A program made the position numbers and the translations under genes. A DNA stretch of 64,000 nt from the NCBI GenBank assembly GCA_027422505.1, contig JAPQWV010000051.1:62001-126000 (forward strand), given 5' to 3'. This stretch comes from Craterostigma plantagineum. Taxonomy: Eukaryota > Streptophyta > Magnoliopsida > Lamiales > Linderniaceae. Positions 22,570 to 34,269 of this stretch are shown piece after piece (position 1 is the first letter of the stretch; every line of letters starts with the position of its first letter). Under the pieces are notes generated by a model, which was not told the origin of the DNA, did no database searches, and saw only the letters and a program-made list of their open reading frames with translations.

Positions 22570-25267
22570 ATGAAAATATTTCGGGGAGCACTTGTAGTCA
22601 TGAAAGGTGAGAAGGCTGCTACAAATTTGTATATGCTATTGGGAGAGACGGTGCAAGAAGCTGAAGCATCTGTAGCTTCGGGAAATTCAACCGAAAGATC
22701 TACTATGCTGTGGCATCAAAGCTCGGGCATATTAAATTATAGAAGCAACGATATTCTTGCGAGCCAAATCTACTCCGGGGTCTCACGAAGGTGTCACTAC
22801 TGTTCTGCGAGCATTGCGTAGCAAACAAGCAGCACTGGAACGGTTCAACACATCAAATTATAGAAGCAACGATATTCTAGATTGGTTCACTCTGATGTAT
22901 GGCAGTCACCAGTTTCATCCCAAGGAGGAGGAAAGTATTTTGTGTCATTCATCGACGATTACTCTCGGAGATGTTGGGTGTATATCATCAAGAGTAAGGG
23001 AGATGTGTTCGTTACCTTCAAGAATTTCAAGGCTAGGGTCGAACTTGATACTTGAAAGAAGATCAAATGTTTGAGGACGGATAATGGAGGAGAATATACT
23101 GGCAAGGAATTTGATAGCTTTTGCAAAAGGGAATGCATCAAAAGGCACTTCACTACGGCGTATACTCCACAAGAAAATGGAGTAGCGGAGCGGATGAACA
23201 GGACTCTGTTGGAGAGAACAAGAGCCATATTGGGAGCTGCAGGCCTGGATAAATCATACTGGGCAAAAGCAGTCAACACCGCCTGCTTCATGATCAATCG
23301 ATCGCCTTCAACGACAATTGATCAGAAGACGCCGATGGAGATGTGGACCGGGAAGCCAGTGATTATTCCAAACTCCATGTATTTGGAAGTCCTGTGTACG
23401 TGATGTACAACTCCCAAGAAACTACGAAGTTGGATCCGAAGTCCATGAAGTGTTTGTTGTTGGGGTATGCTGATGGTGTGAAGGGGTATCGCCTGTGAGA
23501 TCCCACTGCCCACAAGGTTGTCATCAGCAGGGAGGTTAACTTCTTAGAAGATAAGCTAATCGGAGAAAATGATAGCACTACAAAGGAAAGCCCAGAGACT
23601 ACGACGATTCAGGTGAAAAGGAAGTCTATCAAAGATTCTTTTGAAGCAGCACCGGAGCACGAGGAAGGGCCAATTGGATCTTCAGAGCCAGAACTTAGAA
23701 GGGGCACACGCAAACGAGCCGCACCATCCTGGCATGAAGATTACGATATGGACGAAAACGTTGCATACTGTCTTCTAACTGATGATGGAGAGCCTCAAGA
23801 AGCACTGAACAGTTCAGATACAGATCAATGGTTGGCGGCAATGCAAGAAGAAATGGAAGCTCTACGGAAAAATAAGACTTGGGAGCTGGTGCCACTACCG
23901 AACGGCAGAAAGGAAATCGGCAATAAATGGGTCTTCAAGATCAAGCGGAACAACGATGATCAACTAGAGCACTTTCGTGCACGACTGGTGGTTAAAGGCT
24001 ACCTCAGAAAGAAGGCATCGACTTCAATGAGATATTCTCACCGGTGGTTCGACTGACGACTGTTCAGGTACTCCTGGCGATGTGTGCTACATTCGATCTA
24101 CATCTAGAACAACTAGATATGAAGACGGATTTTCTTCATGGAGATCTTGAAGAAGAGATTCATATGCTCCAGCCGGAAGGTTTTGAAGACAAAGAAAAAC
24201 GGAACTTGATTTGCAGGTTGAACAAATCTCTATACGGTCTCAAACAGGCGCCGAGATGTTGGTATAAGAGATTTGATTCCTTCATCATGAGTCTTGGATA
24301 CAACAGATTAAATGCAAATCCTTGTGCATATTTCAAGAGGTTTGGTGAAAGCGATTTTATCGAATTACTGTTGTATGTTGACGACATGTTGGTAGGAGGC
24401 CCCAACAAAGATCGTGTTGAAGAATTCAAGGCACAGTTGGCTAGGGAATATGAAATGAAGGACTTGGGACCAGCAAACAAGATTCTAGGGATGCAAATTT
24501 ACCGAGATAGAAATAACAGGAAGATTTGGCTTTCGTAGAAAAATTATTTGAGGAAGGTCTTGCGACGCTTCAATATGCAAGATTGTAAGCCAATTTCTAC
24601 CCCACTTCTTGTTAATTTCAAATTATCCCCAAGTATGAGTCCTAGTAGTGAAGAATGGAGGGTGGAGATGTCTCGAGTACCGTATGCATCAGCAGTGGGA
24701 AGCCTTATGTTCGCGATGATTTGTACACGGCCAGACATTGCACATGCAGTGGGAGTAGTAACTCGGTACATGGCGAATCCGGGCAAAGAGCATTGGAGCG
24801 CGGTGAAGATCCTACGTTATATCAAAGGAACCTCACATGTTGCATTATGTTATGGAGGAGCAGACTTTACTGTCAGAGGATATGTTGATTCGGATGATGC
24901 AGGTGATCTTGATAAGAGCAAATCTACCACATGATATATGTTCACTCTTGCTGGCGGATCCGTACGCTGGGTATCGAAGCTTCAGTTTGTTGTCGCGACG
25001 TCAACAACTGAAGCAGATTATGTTGCAGCTACGCAGGCAAGTAAAGAGGCGGTATGTTTGAAAATAATCATGGAGGAACTCGGGCACAAACAGGAAAATA
25101 TTCCTCTGTTCTGTGACAGTCAGAGTGCCTTGCATCTCGCAAGGAATCCAGTTTTTCATTCCAGGTCAAAGCACATAGGTGTTCAATATCACTTAGTTCG
25201 TGAGAATGTGGAAGAGGGCACTGTAGATATGTTGAAGATTCATACGAAAGACAACCCAGCTTCTTGA
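22570..25267 (+). pseudogene. Copia 4 pol relic
   Basis: 22,570-22,750 has the GAG-pre-integrase strand (GALVVMKGEKAATNLYMLLG). 22,757-23,403 is the integrase (LRTDNGGEYTG, then ENGVAERMNRTLLERTR and MINRSPSTT). 23,613-24,056 begins reverse transcriptase (WELVPLPNGRKEIGNKWVFK). 24,044-24,538 continues (LNKSLYGLKQAPRCW, LLYVDDMLV). 24,548-24,934 is the connection region and 24,938-25,267 is RNase H (STTEADYVAATQA, FCDSQSALHLA). The frame changes near 23,400, 24,010, 24,540 and 24,933, so it is not translatable as one protein. Confidence 0.87.
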
Positions 25268-25406
25268 CGAAGGCGATCAACACTGACAAGTTCGTTTGGT
25301 GTCGTTCCTCGAGGGCCTAGCAGAGACGTAAGCAACATGAATGGAAAGGGAGAAAGAATGGTGTGAAGATCCGATTTATCCTCAGTCAAATCTTCAAGTG
25401 GGAGAT

Positions 25407-25853
25407 TGTGGACATAATATTAAAAGCCAGATGGCCTTTGAATGTGTCAAAAGAGAGCTACGAAGAAGAAATGATTTTGGTTTCTGCGCTGTTTCATTTG
25501 TCAAGCTGAAGATTTTATTTTTATTTGTTCACATCATATCTATGGCCTATAAATAGAGCTCAATAGCGAAGAAAAAAAATCATCCCAAAAACAGAGAGAA
25601 AAGAAGAGAGAAAACATAGAGAGTTTGTCGGGTATTTTCTTTGACTATAAAGAGAAGTATTGAGGGTTTTCTCCTTTATAGATGTTGTAACTCCTATATT
25701 TTTTCTCTATAGTGGATTCTTCTTCCTTGCTCGTGGTTTTTACTCCGATTTATTTGGGGGTTTTCCACGTTAAATCTCGGTGTCCACTTTTATCGTTAAT
25801 TGTTCAAAGATAAGCCGCGATATTATTCGACCGGATCCGCTGCCACGCCAACA
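25407..25853 (+). repeat. 3' LTR of copia 4
   Basis: It begins TGTGGACATAATA after the purine tract GTGGGAGAT and ends CACGCCAACA, like the LTRs of copia 2. Shared internal blocks include GAGAGTTTGTCGGGTATTTT and the CTATAAATAG box. Confidence 0.88.
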
Positions 25854-26454
25854 CGACGAACCAAGGCTATTGATTCTGTAGGGTACTGAAGTTGCAAAGA
25901 TTAGTGAGTGAGGTCCAAAAGGTTTCTTGAGTATCTGATTTGGCTCGGCATGTTGACGCACACAAAGCAATTGATATCACGAAGATACATATGAGAACGA
26001 TTTTGTGAGAAGCCATGGAGTCTCAATCAAAGATGGATTGGATTTTATCTGCTTATTCAGATATATTTTTCGATAGATAGATCATACCCACGCTAGCTTA
26101 TATAGATGTACTGTTGCATAATTTCATGCAATTTTTCCAGTAATAAAACCAAGCAGTTTACAATATAAGTACGTAATTCGAAAAACTTAATTATTTCAGT
26201 AATCAGGGTGGAAAAAGGTTCGACTTTTCTTGAAACCCTAAACTGGATTTCGCTGTGTTTACGAAGACAATAACGAAATTAAAGAACTTCTCAAGTCGTA
26301 TGGACAATATATCAAAATCAAGATTTGTTTTACTTATTTTTGAACATATTTATATCACTGAATAAACGTTAAAGCACGGTTAGACGAAGATCACATTTTA
26401 CGAAACTCGCCATAATTCAGGAAGCAATATAGATCAATACGTAGAACTTAAATA
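25854..26454. other. Flank shared with jacalin copy A
   Basis: No gene was recognised. From about 25,980 to 26,400 the sequence is the duplicated 3' flank of jacalin copy B, matching 11,830-12,330. The first 120 bases hold a minus-strand open stretch (25,970-25,770) without a recognisable family. Confidence 0.5.
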
Positions 26455-27076
26455 TTAAGACAACTTAGAACTAGTAGCTTTCCCAACTACATTGAGATAA
26501 ACTCCAATGGACATGAGACCAGCCGAAGCATGACCACGGCCATGGAAGCCACGAAACTGACAGTCTCCGAAATTAATGTTGAACTCTTCGTCTTCACAGC
26601 TTGAGAATAGGCCAAAGGGGCCATACTCTCTAATGTTCGTCACAAATTTAATCGAACATATATGGCCGCATCCAATCTTTTTACAGAGGTTTGAACATGT
26701 ATGTTTGAATGTCCGAAACTTGTGGCCAGTGATCGAAGTTATGTACTCCCTTGGATAATCGATATTTACCTGATTTAATATATTTTTAAAAGACCGAGCT
26801 TCACATCAAAGAAATATATAATTGTATTAAACAAAACAGACTTACTATGGTAAACTTCACTCCAACATCTGAGCCAATCTTCTCAGAGAGTATCTTACAG
26901 TTAGTACTATTATTAACACCGTCGGGCAAATATTGGAATCGTATAGAATTGATTCTGTCGCCATGCGAAATGAATATACGGACAATTTTGTATTGACCAT
27001 TGAAGTCCCAAACGTCACCATAGCTACTTCCGACGGGGCCCACCTTCATGCGGCTAGCTGTATCGCCGCCGTCCAT
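26455..27076 (-). CDS. Jacalin-related lectin copy B
   Basis: Two exons on the minus strand, 27,076-26,846 and 26,769-26,455, joined by a GT-AG intron in phase 0, give 181 residues, the normal size of a single-domain jacalin-related lectin. The start was chosen at MDGGDTASR because an earlier in-frame methionine would add an unrelated leader. Residues about 11-77 carry KVGPVGSSYGDVWDF and INSIRFQYLPDG; exon 2 carries YITSITGHKF, FVTNIREYGPFG and the conserved GFHGRGHASAGLMSIGVYL, which contributes to the carbohydrate site in this fold. No signal peptide or membrane segment is visible, so it is probably cytosolic or nuclear, as for mannose-specific members. A Cys-rich insert after YITSI is unusual. 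The frame is fully open, so it is likely functional. Sugar specificity cannot be told from sequence alone. Confidence 0.85.
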
Positions 27077-27147
27077 TATATCGCTCACTAAGTTGTGATG
27101 ATAATAATATAATTGAGCGAGTGAGCTTACGAAAAGTGTGTCACTCG

Positions 27148-27184
<37 letters not shown>

Positions 27185-28022
27185 GTCTGTACAATGGCTT
27201 ATAGTTGTTTAGTTTCTCTTTCGCGTGAGGAAGACCAACAGGCACAGCGATCACCTCTTCGTCTTCTTCTTTTGCGAAGATTATTACCAAGAAATATTTA
27301 TTACTAATACTCATTCAAGACGACGTTTCATGAAATCGAGATGAAGTGAACCAAAATCTATTCTAATATACATTTAATAATGAACCCAATAAATAACCTC
27401 TTATAATGTGTATATGTATCACTATATGTACATTTAATATAAAACTCGCTCCCTTGTTGCCTGCGTAGCTTCTTTGTAATAGGTGTACTGTTGAGCTTGA
27501 GATGACATCGGCCCAAACCCTTATAAACTTGTAGATTCCATTCTAAAGGAGTTTTCGATGTGCTTACATAAATCTTATAATTGTGTTATTTATCTGAAGT
27601 TTTGATTGAATTTGATACTCCATGTAGGCCGTGGTTATAACATTCCGAGTAAATTGATTTATTTAGTCTGATATTTCCACCTAAGTATCGATAGAATGCA
27701 TTCAATTATTTTCAATGCCCGCTCAGCCAGGTTTTGTCACAAGGAAGAAGAAGGGCCAAGCATGTTATTTTGTCATATTTTGCTCATATGAAGCGATGAA
27801 TATAGAATCGATAAGATGGTACTTGGGATTTCATTAGACCACAAATACAAACTTGAAGGTGCGCTGAATTGAAGATAAAACATATAACGAAAACCAAGTC
27901 AAACTGACCAAAAAAAGGGTACCAAGGAAGCTGAAAACATTCATATCAAAAGCAAAAACTCCACATATATTCATGGGAGATGATTGCTATTATTAATAAC
28001 ATTCTTTCATGAAGTAAAAGTA
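27077..28022. other. Intergenic, jacalin B promoter side
   Basis: The first 300 bases match the flank of jacalin copy A (see 16,826-17,090). They include a TA microsatellite at about 27,150-27,185. The AACTCGCTCC motif near 27,440 also occurs in the copy A flank near 17,363, so the duplicated unit reaches at least this far. The remaining sequence to 28,022 shows no gene. Confidence 0.55.
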
Positions 28023-28618
28023 TTACGTTTTATTATCTACCCCAAGGTTCTTAACAACACTCTTATCATCATCTACAGTCGAGTTTAGGTTTAGGTACAC
28101 TCCAATAGAATTCAGGCCTAATGAATCAGCAGTGCCATGAAAGCCACCAAACTGACCATCTCGATCAAAGCTGAAGCTGAAATTACTGTAAGAATCACTG
28201 TGCTTAATTTCTTCTCCAAAAAGACCAAGCTCACGTAAATTCGTCGAAATTCTGATCCAAAATATATAGGTCTGTCTCCACTGGCCACTGATCGAAGTTA
28301 TGTATTCATTTCCATTAAGCGTCACCTGTCATGTATATATATTACATAAAATAACATAATTACTGTTCGACCTCTACTGTGTCTTAGAGAGAATTAGGGT
28401 TTACTTACAGTGCTGAAACGATTGCTATCAGTGCTCGAGCCAATCCTTTCAGAGAGTGAGAGAGTTCCATTTTTGTCGGCATATATGAATTGAATCCACC
28501 TTATTTTGCTATCGTAAGAAGTGATGATCTTAGCAATCTTACCCTTAACATCCCATTCGCCGCCACATTCACTGCGACCGACGGGACCTAACTTGACGAC
28601 TATGAAATCATTACCCAT
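28023..28618 (-). CDS. Jacalin-related lectin copy C
   Basis: Exons 28,618-28,409 and 28,325-28,023 with a GT-AG phase-0 intron encode 170 residues. The N-terminal part has KLGPVGRSECGGEWDVKGK, the family's first strand with its Gly-Gly turn. Exon 2 has YITSISGQW and the C-terminal QFGGFHGTADSLGLNSIGVYL. The intron position equals that of copies A and B, but the sequence is far more diverged and the flanks do not align, so this is an older paralogue. No signal peptide is seen, pointing to a soluble intracellular lectin. A TATA box lies about 80 bases upstream. It is likely functional; the ligand is not predictable beyond mannose/glucose or galactose type. Confidence 0.88.
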
Positions 28619-28695
28619 TATTTGCCGATATATATTGTATGTATTTGTGAGGGAGCTGAGTGACTTTGTCGGCGGCTTTAAAATGTAATCTCTCT

Positions 28696-28704
28696 CTTTT
28701 TATA
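28696..28704 (-). promoter_or_regulatory. TATA box of jacalin copy C
   Basis: On the minus strand the sequence reads TATAAAAAG followed by GAGAGAGATTAC, about 80 bases before the start codon at 28,618. That spacing suits a plant core promoter with a short leader. Confidence 0.6.
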
Positions 28705-29113
28705 CCAACTAATAGCATAAATCCCGGGTGATCAGTTCCTCAATCAAGTTAAATTGATTTGTGCTTATCCATTTCATTTACTTGTAATTATTACGTGCTA
28801 GATTAGAGGCAAAATATTAGTTTATTCATTGTATATATTATTAGCTAGCTTATGTATCTTCTCTAACAGAGAATAGAAATTATTATTTCACAATCTCTTT
28901 TCTTATTACCAACTTCTAGCGTTAATTTTACTACCTCTGCTACCAATGTAACATATTTATTACCGACTCTTCGTTATCTGCGCAGCGCTGCGCTGCGCTG
29001 TCTGTTCATGAATAACAAGTCAAGAAATCGAAATGACGTGGTTTAATTATTTTTTTTTTCCATCTTCACCATTTAAATCACTATATTTTTTAAATCTTGG
29101 TAATTTATTTCTA

Positions 29114-29531
29114 GATGAATTCTATACAAAAATACCCAATTCTACAAAAAATTTGTAAGTCGGTACCCATGTCAGAAATTTTTTATATAAGTACCGTTCG
29201 ACTTGCGACTTTCTCGGCATTGACGTACCTTTTTATATGTGTATCGCGTACCACATCACGCAGTTAAATGGTACCCATATATGATTACTATATATATTCC
29301 ATATGGTACCTTGCGGCTGACTATATGATGGTACCATTTTCTATTTGTGGTACGTAACACAATACATTTTTCTATTGTACTAAATGTGCGATATGATATA
29401 CCTTGTGGCAGGTAGGTACCAAAGTGCAAAAAATTTACTCTGACAGTGACAGGTACCTGCATAAAAAAAATCATGATAGGGTACTGACTTGCTAATTTTT
29501 TATACTAATGGGTATTTTATGTAAAATCCCC
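29114..29531. mobile_element. Mutator-like MITE, copy 1 (GGTACC-rich)
   Basis: This 418-bp element is flanked by a perfect 9-bp duplication ttatttcta (29,105-29,113 and 29,532-29,540), the hallmark of Mutator-like insertions. Its ends, GATGAATTCTATACAAAAATACCC and GGGTATTTTATGTAAAATCCCC, are imperfect inverted repeats. The interior contains many GGTACC / GTACC motifs in both orientations. The same family occurs at 41,001-41,438. No coding sequence was seen. Confidence 0.85.
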
Positions 29532-29823
29532 TTATTTCTAACCATATTTAATTTAAATAAGTTATGCCCAACTTGGGCAATTTCAATGGATAATCAATGT
29601 TTCGTCTCTATTACAAGAGAAAAAGGTGCAAGTAATTGTCGACAAAAAGATAATGATTTCAAAATACGAAGTTTACTTCAATCGAAGTCTCAAAAACAAA
29701 GGCCAAACCGACCCGGCCCACCATAACCACACCACATTCAAATCGGAAGCAAACAAAAAACCCTAATTCATTGTATCTCATCAAATTCTCGTTTCTCCTA
29801 AACAGGGATCGATTTTCGCAGCG

Positions 29824-31895
29824 ATGGAAAATCCAAATTCCAAGGAGGAATCAAACAATAATTCCTCTACTGCTGAAGAGAACCCTGGTAACGATAATCG
29901 CGACACCATCGCCAGTCAGACTAACGGAGATGATAACGCCGGTAACAGGCGCCGGAGAACGCCGTTTACGGACCTCAGCCAAGAGGATGCCGACCTTGCA
30001 CTTGCCCGTACTCTCCAGGAGCAGGTTTCCCTTCTTGATTGTGGATTTATTGATTTTTAATTTTGTTTTTCGATGTGTCATGTGAATTTCAATTCTTGAT
30101 TGGCAGGACACGTAGCTTGTGTTGCGATGCATTTGATAAGTTTGTTCGGATTTCTAATTCTAACAGTTTATTTTTGCGGTGCCATTTCTCTCTTTGTTTT
30201 TGTGGTACTGATTTTCTGGGAAAGGAAGGATGGGGCGGATACCAAAAGTTGGTCCTTGGATAGTCCGAGTAAATTTTTATCATATAAAAGTAAAGATTTT
30301 GTAGGCATTCGTTGCTTAGCTACTTATAATGTTAAATGGGTATTTTTTGTTTCATCCTGAAGGGAAATTTACGGTATTCGATCCCTTGACATGTCTGAAT
30401 CTATCATCTTATCTAAGTGTTAAATTGAATCACCAGTAGGATTTTCCTCGTTTACTAGAATAGAACGCAATGGAGACTCACAATAATCTCACTGTGAATA
30501 TCGGATTATGTACAACTATTCATTGACGATGCGTGTTCATCCACTGGACAATATTTATAATGACTGCGTATTGCAAATTTTTTCTTTCCTTTCTGGGATT
30601 TAGGAAAGAGCTTATATGATGTTGACGAGGAATGCCGGCGGAGGCAGTTACTATGGAAGTTGGGATTATGGGTTTGAAGATGAAATTGATGATGAAGAAG
30701 ATGATTACGACGATGCCAGTGAAGATGATTATGATGGATTTGCCGCTGAGGTGGACGATGCCGAGGCAGAAGATGCATTTGATGCCAACGCCGATGGCCA
30801 TCAAGTTGAAAACGGAGACCAAAGTAGCGAAATTGACCTATCTGCCCTTTCGAGCGATGAAGCCTATGCTAGGGCGTTGCAAGATGCTGAAGAACGTGAA
30901 ATGGCAGCTAGGTTGATGGCCTTAGCTGGAATAAGCGAAAGTGAGATCCTAACCTGACTTTTCTGTCTTAGTTGTTTCCTCAGGTTGTTATAACCATTTT
31001 GATGTTTAAGGATGTTATAATAATGGTTGACGTCATGCTGATGATATGTAGTGGTTGCTGGGGCTGAAGATGGAGATGAAGATGAAGAGGAATATGACGA
31101 AGAAGATGAAGAGGATGATGAGGATACTGGCGGTGATTCGCTGGTATGTATTGTAAACTTATGCTATTTGCGACCCCATAATGTTTCTCTATGCTCGTTC
31201 ATATGTGATGATGTTGTAATTATTCTTTAGGATGCATGGGAAGAGTTGGACCCTGATGAACTATCGTATGAGGTAAGCATAGAAGATTCAACTCGCCTAT
31301 GTCCTTTTTTGTGTGCATTTTTCCATTTGCATTCGATGTTTACCGTATACTACACAGGAGTTAATTGCCCTTGGAGACGTCGTGGGTACGGAGAGCAGAG
31401 GTCTTTCTTCTGACACCATTGCTACTCTCCCTTCGGTAAAATATAAATCGGAGGGCAGTCAAGAGAGCCTCGGCGACTCGTAAGTAGTTACTGATTAGTG
31501 TATATAATTGTATATTGTAATATGCCACCTAATCATGTATATATATATATATATATATCCTTGTTTTTTTTTTCTCAGGTGTGTCATATGCAGGTTGGAC
31601 TATGAAGAGGATGAGACCCTCACCGTTCTTTCTTGCAAGCACTCGTATCACACTGAGTGTATCAACAATTGGCTCATGATAAACAAGGTAATTACATCGT
31701 TTATGACTCCGCTCGCTCGACTTCTTCTTGCAATATATATATACGTAACGTATAAAATACTGATCATGTGTTATTTCTGATACGTCAGTACCCTATGGAT
31801 TCTCACTGTATACGATGCGATTATTTGAAATCCTCTGTTAGGTTTGCCCGGTGTGTAGTGCTGAGGTCTCGACTTCGACAGTTCCATCGAGTTGA
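29824..31895 (+). CDS. RING-H2 E3 ubiquitin ligase, BIG BROTHER-like
   Basis: Seven exons (29,824-30,024; 30,604-30,940; 31,052-31,143; 31,231-31,272; 31,358-31,479; 31,579-31,687; 31,842-31,895) join in frame with GT-AG borders to give 318 residues. The RING-H2 finger near the C-terminus is complete: CVIC, 14 residues, CKH, SYHTEC, then CPVC; it recruits an E2 enzyme and transfers ubiquitin. Upstream, DLSQEDADLALARTLQEQ and SSDEAYARALQDAEERE are the two short helices typical of BIG BROTHER-type ligases, which limit organ growth in Arabidopsis. Two long Asp/Glu tracts (residues about 88-118 and 185-205) lie between, suggesting a nuclear or basic-protein partner. No membrane segment is seen. 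Family assignment is good; orthology to BIG BROTHER itself is not proven. Confidence 0.88.
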
Positions 31896-32539
31896 AGCTA
31901 TCGATGAGTAACCGATGTGTTATGTTTGCGTCTTCTTAAATATATTGCAGCCCAAAACAGTTCGGCAGACTGTATTCTTTCTTTACTCCATACTTGGTTT
32001 CACATTTGCTCTATGCTACTATGTATATCACAATGTCCCCATTCTTACAGAAAATTTTAGCTGTCATTGCAATTTGCATCTGATTCCTACGATTGCAGTT
32101 ATAAAAATTGGTTTTCATGGCAGCCTCATCTTCAAGGGATGAATAAATGGCAAATACATTTGATCTCTCACCAATCAATTTCAAACTAGATATAGCTGGG
32201 GGCTACGTATGTCCACACTTCCACCACATAGTTTTTCCTGAAATTGCAATATTTAAAGTTGGTGGCATAAAAACGTTACGCTTGTCACTATTCCAAATAT
32301 ATGGGACCAGTAAAGTAATTAAGCCTAATTTATAAATGTGTTCAATGTGCCGATTACGTTGGGCCTAGTTATTGGGCTTTCATGCTTTGATGGGCCTTTT
32401 ATGAGTATGTGGGTCCCTTCGGTCCCCGAACTTCAATAGATGATAAATAATCTCGGAGTTTTTTTAGTTCAGTCCTCGCACACGGCACGCTACGCCTACA
32501 CTGCTAGCATTCCCAACCCTAACTCCCCAAATTGTGACG
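31896..32539. other. Intergenic, RING gene 3' end to ClpP promoter
   Basis: This holds the 3' untranslated part of the RING gene and the upstream region of the ClpP gene. The copies of TGGGCC/TGGGCT near 32,360-32,400 resemble site II elements found in front of plant housekeeping and mitochondrial genes. No gene was seen. Confidence 0.45.
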
Positions 32540-33740
32540 ATGCGTTTCTTCTCTCGCAACGTGTTGCGTCGATTCAGTGCCCAAAAATCCGTGCCGATAA
32601 TTACGAGCTCTAAGCCGCCGTTGATCGGCAGAAGATGCTACGGGGTTATCCCGATGGTGATTGAACACTCGTCTCGAGGCGAGCGAGCGTACGATATTTT
32701 CTCGCGGCTCTTGAAGGAGCGGATCATCTGCATCAACGGTCCAATTTCAGACGACACCTCGCACCTTGTGGTCGCTCAGTTGCTGTTTCTGGAGTCCGAA
32801 AACCCATCGAAGCCGATCCACATGTACATCAATTCCCCGGGCGGTGCAGTCACTGCCGGTGCGTATTTTATTCGATCGGTGACGACCTTTTATTTTATTG
32901 GGATCGATGCTAGTGCTATTGGATTCGCCCAATTGTTATCTGATTTGAAGTTATTGGTGTTTTCCAGCAGTAGACGTCAATTTGAATAATCTGAGTCGAG
33001 ACGTGCATGATAGATGTTACTTTCTTCGCTTTTGCGATATCATGCATCCATATGTAGATATAGTGTCGTATTTGTGAAGAACGTTAATAGATTAAGACTT
33101 CGATGGCGCTCATTATCAGAGGAGATGTATGTAGTTATATTATCAGATTATAAATCGTTGGAGGAAAAAATGTTTCCTTTCGTCTTTGGTCTTAGTTCCA
33201 ATGATGTCGTATAAGTAAGTTAGGAAATGCACTGGTCTTAGTCACGATTTTAAATGCAGAGCAGAGTTCCACGGCTACAGTTGCTCTTCTCGTGATTTAT
33301 TTTATCGAATTCTCCACGCAGGCCTTGCCATATACGACACGATGCAGTACATTCGATCGCCGATAAACACCATCTGCTTGGGTCAGGCCGCATCAATGGG
33401 TTCTCTGCTGTTAGCCGCCGGAGCGAAGGGCGAGAGGCGGGCCCTACCAAACGCCACCGTGATGATTCATCAGCCGTCTGGGGGATACAGCGGTCAGGCT
33501 AAGGACATAACCATTCACACTCAGCAGATCGTTCGCATATGGGAGTCGCTCAACGGGCTCTACGCAAAGCACACGGGTCAGCCTTACGAAGTGATTCAGA
33601 AGAATATGGACCGCGACTACTTTATGTCGGCCCAAGAGGCGAAGGAGTTCGGGATCATAGACGAGGTCATGGACGTGAGGCCAGTGAATCTCGTGGCCGA
33701 TGCTGTCAAAGATGAGGGCAGCGACAAATCTTCGACTTAG
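32540..33740 (+). CDS. CLPP2: Mitochondrial ATP-dependent Clp protease proteolytic subunit (CLPP2 type)
   Basis: Exons 32,540-32,858 and 33,322-33,740 (GT-AG, split Gly codon) encode 245 residues, close to the Arabidopsis nuclear ClpP2. It is a serine protease subunit that forms a tetradecameric barrel with ClpX in the mitochondrial matrix and degrades unfolded proteins. Visible marks are SPGG, the active-site serine in [10 protein letters not shown], the active-site histidine in MIHQPSGG, and the family strand [11 protein letters not shown]. The first 35 residues ([12 protein letters not shown]..) are rich in Arg and Ser with no acidic residue, a typical mitochondrial presequence, followed by the mature start [19 protein letters not shown]. 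The ATG at 32,540 is the first in frame. In Arabidopsis this gene neighbours HUA2 and a LysM gene, as here. Confidence 0.95.
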
Positions 33741-34269
33741 AATCTCGGGGTCGACTTAGTAATTGTAGCCTTTCTTTACTTTGGTGGCTTGAAATCCCTT
33801 TAATTGTTCTGTTTCCGGATGCATTCTTGACCCTTTATGAGGTATGTTTTGGCGTTCTATGGATCGTTTTTGGGGGCAACTGATGGATAATTATGTATTT
33901 CAGGCTAAATTTTCTATACTTGGTTAAGTTTCATTAAGTGTATTTGAGATCTCTCGGTTAACGTCATGGCCTCAAGAGTAATCTTTCTTCAGTCCTCGTC
34001 GAGTGTAGAGGCTAAGAATATGGAATAACTGCTGCAGATTTACAATGTATCTGTATTCTTGAAGGTGCATTCTTCATCCTGATGAAGATTGTAAGTTTAA
34101 ATCGATTTTTGAAGTCAATAGCTATGGGCCATCGAATATGGGTGTTGTCTTCTCTCTTGTGTGGTCTATTTGCTCTCTTGAAGAAGAATTCTGCTTCCTT
34201 TCGTCCCGCCCGGGTTTTTCCTGATGTGGGGTTTGAAATGAGTTTTGTGGATTTCAAAAGGTCTGAGCG
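33741..34269. other. ClpP 3' region
   Basis: This is probably the 3' untranslated region and spacer. An open stretch at 34,082-34,273 has no recognisable family and overlaps one on the other strand, so no gene is called. Confidence 0.4.

Larger units (their letters stand above)
22521..25853 (+). mobile_element. Ty1/copia retrotransposon 4, 5'-truncated
   Basis: This has pol relics from the GAG-pre-integrase domain to RNase H and a 3' LTR at 25,407-25,853. The 5' LTR, gag and protease are missing; the sequence starts abruptly beside CACTA copy 2. It is the same family as copia 2, as shown by matching LTRs and near-identical reverse transcriptase blocks. The junction with the CACTA element (about 22,520) is approximate. 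Confidence 0.88.

Noticed and set aside
22570..22600. CTTGTAGTCAT as the missing CACTA right terminus with duplication CAT
   Set aside because: The bases are part of a conserved copia coding strand (GALVVMKG), also expected in relatives, so the match is by chance.
29851..30360. Several open frames inside intron 1 of the RING gene
   Set aside because: They are AT-rich intron sequence on both strands; exon joins across them give a complete RING protein.
32534..32539. Earlier start (GTG) for ClpP
   Set aside because: Plant nuclear genes start with ATG; the ATG at 32,540 is the first in frame and gives a good presequence.
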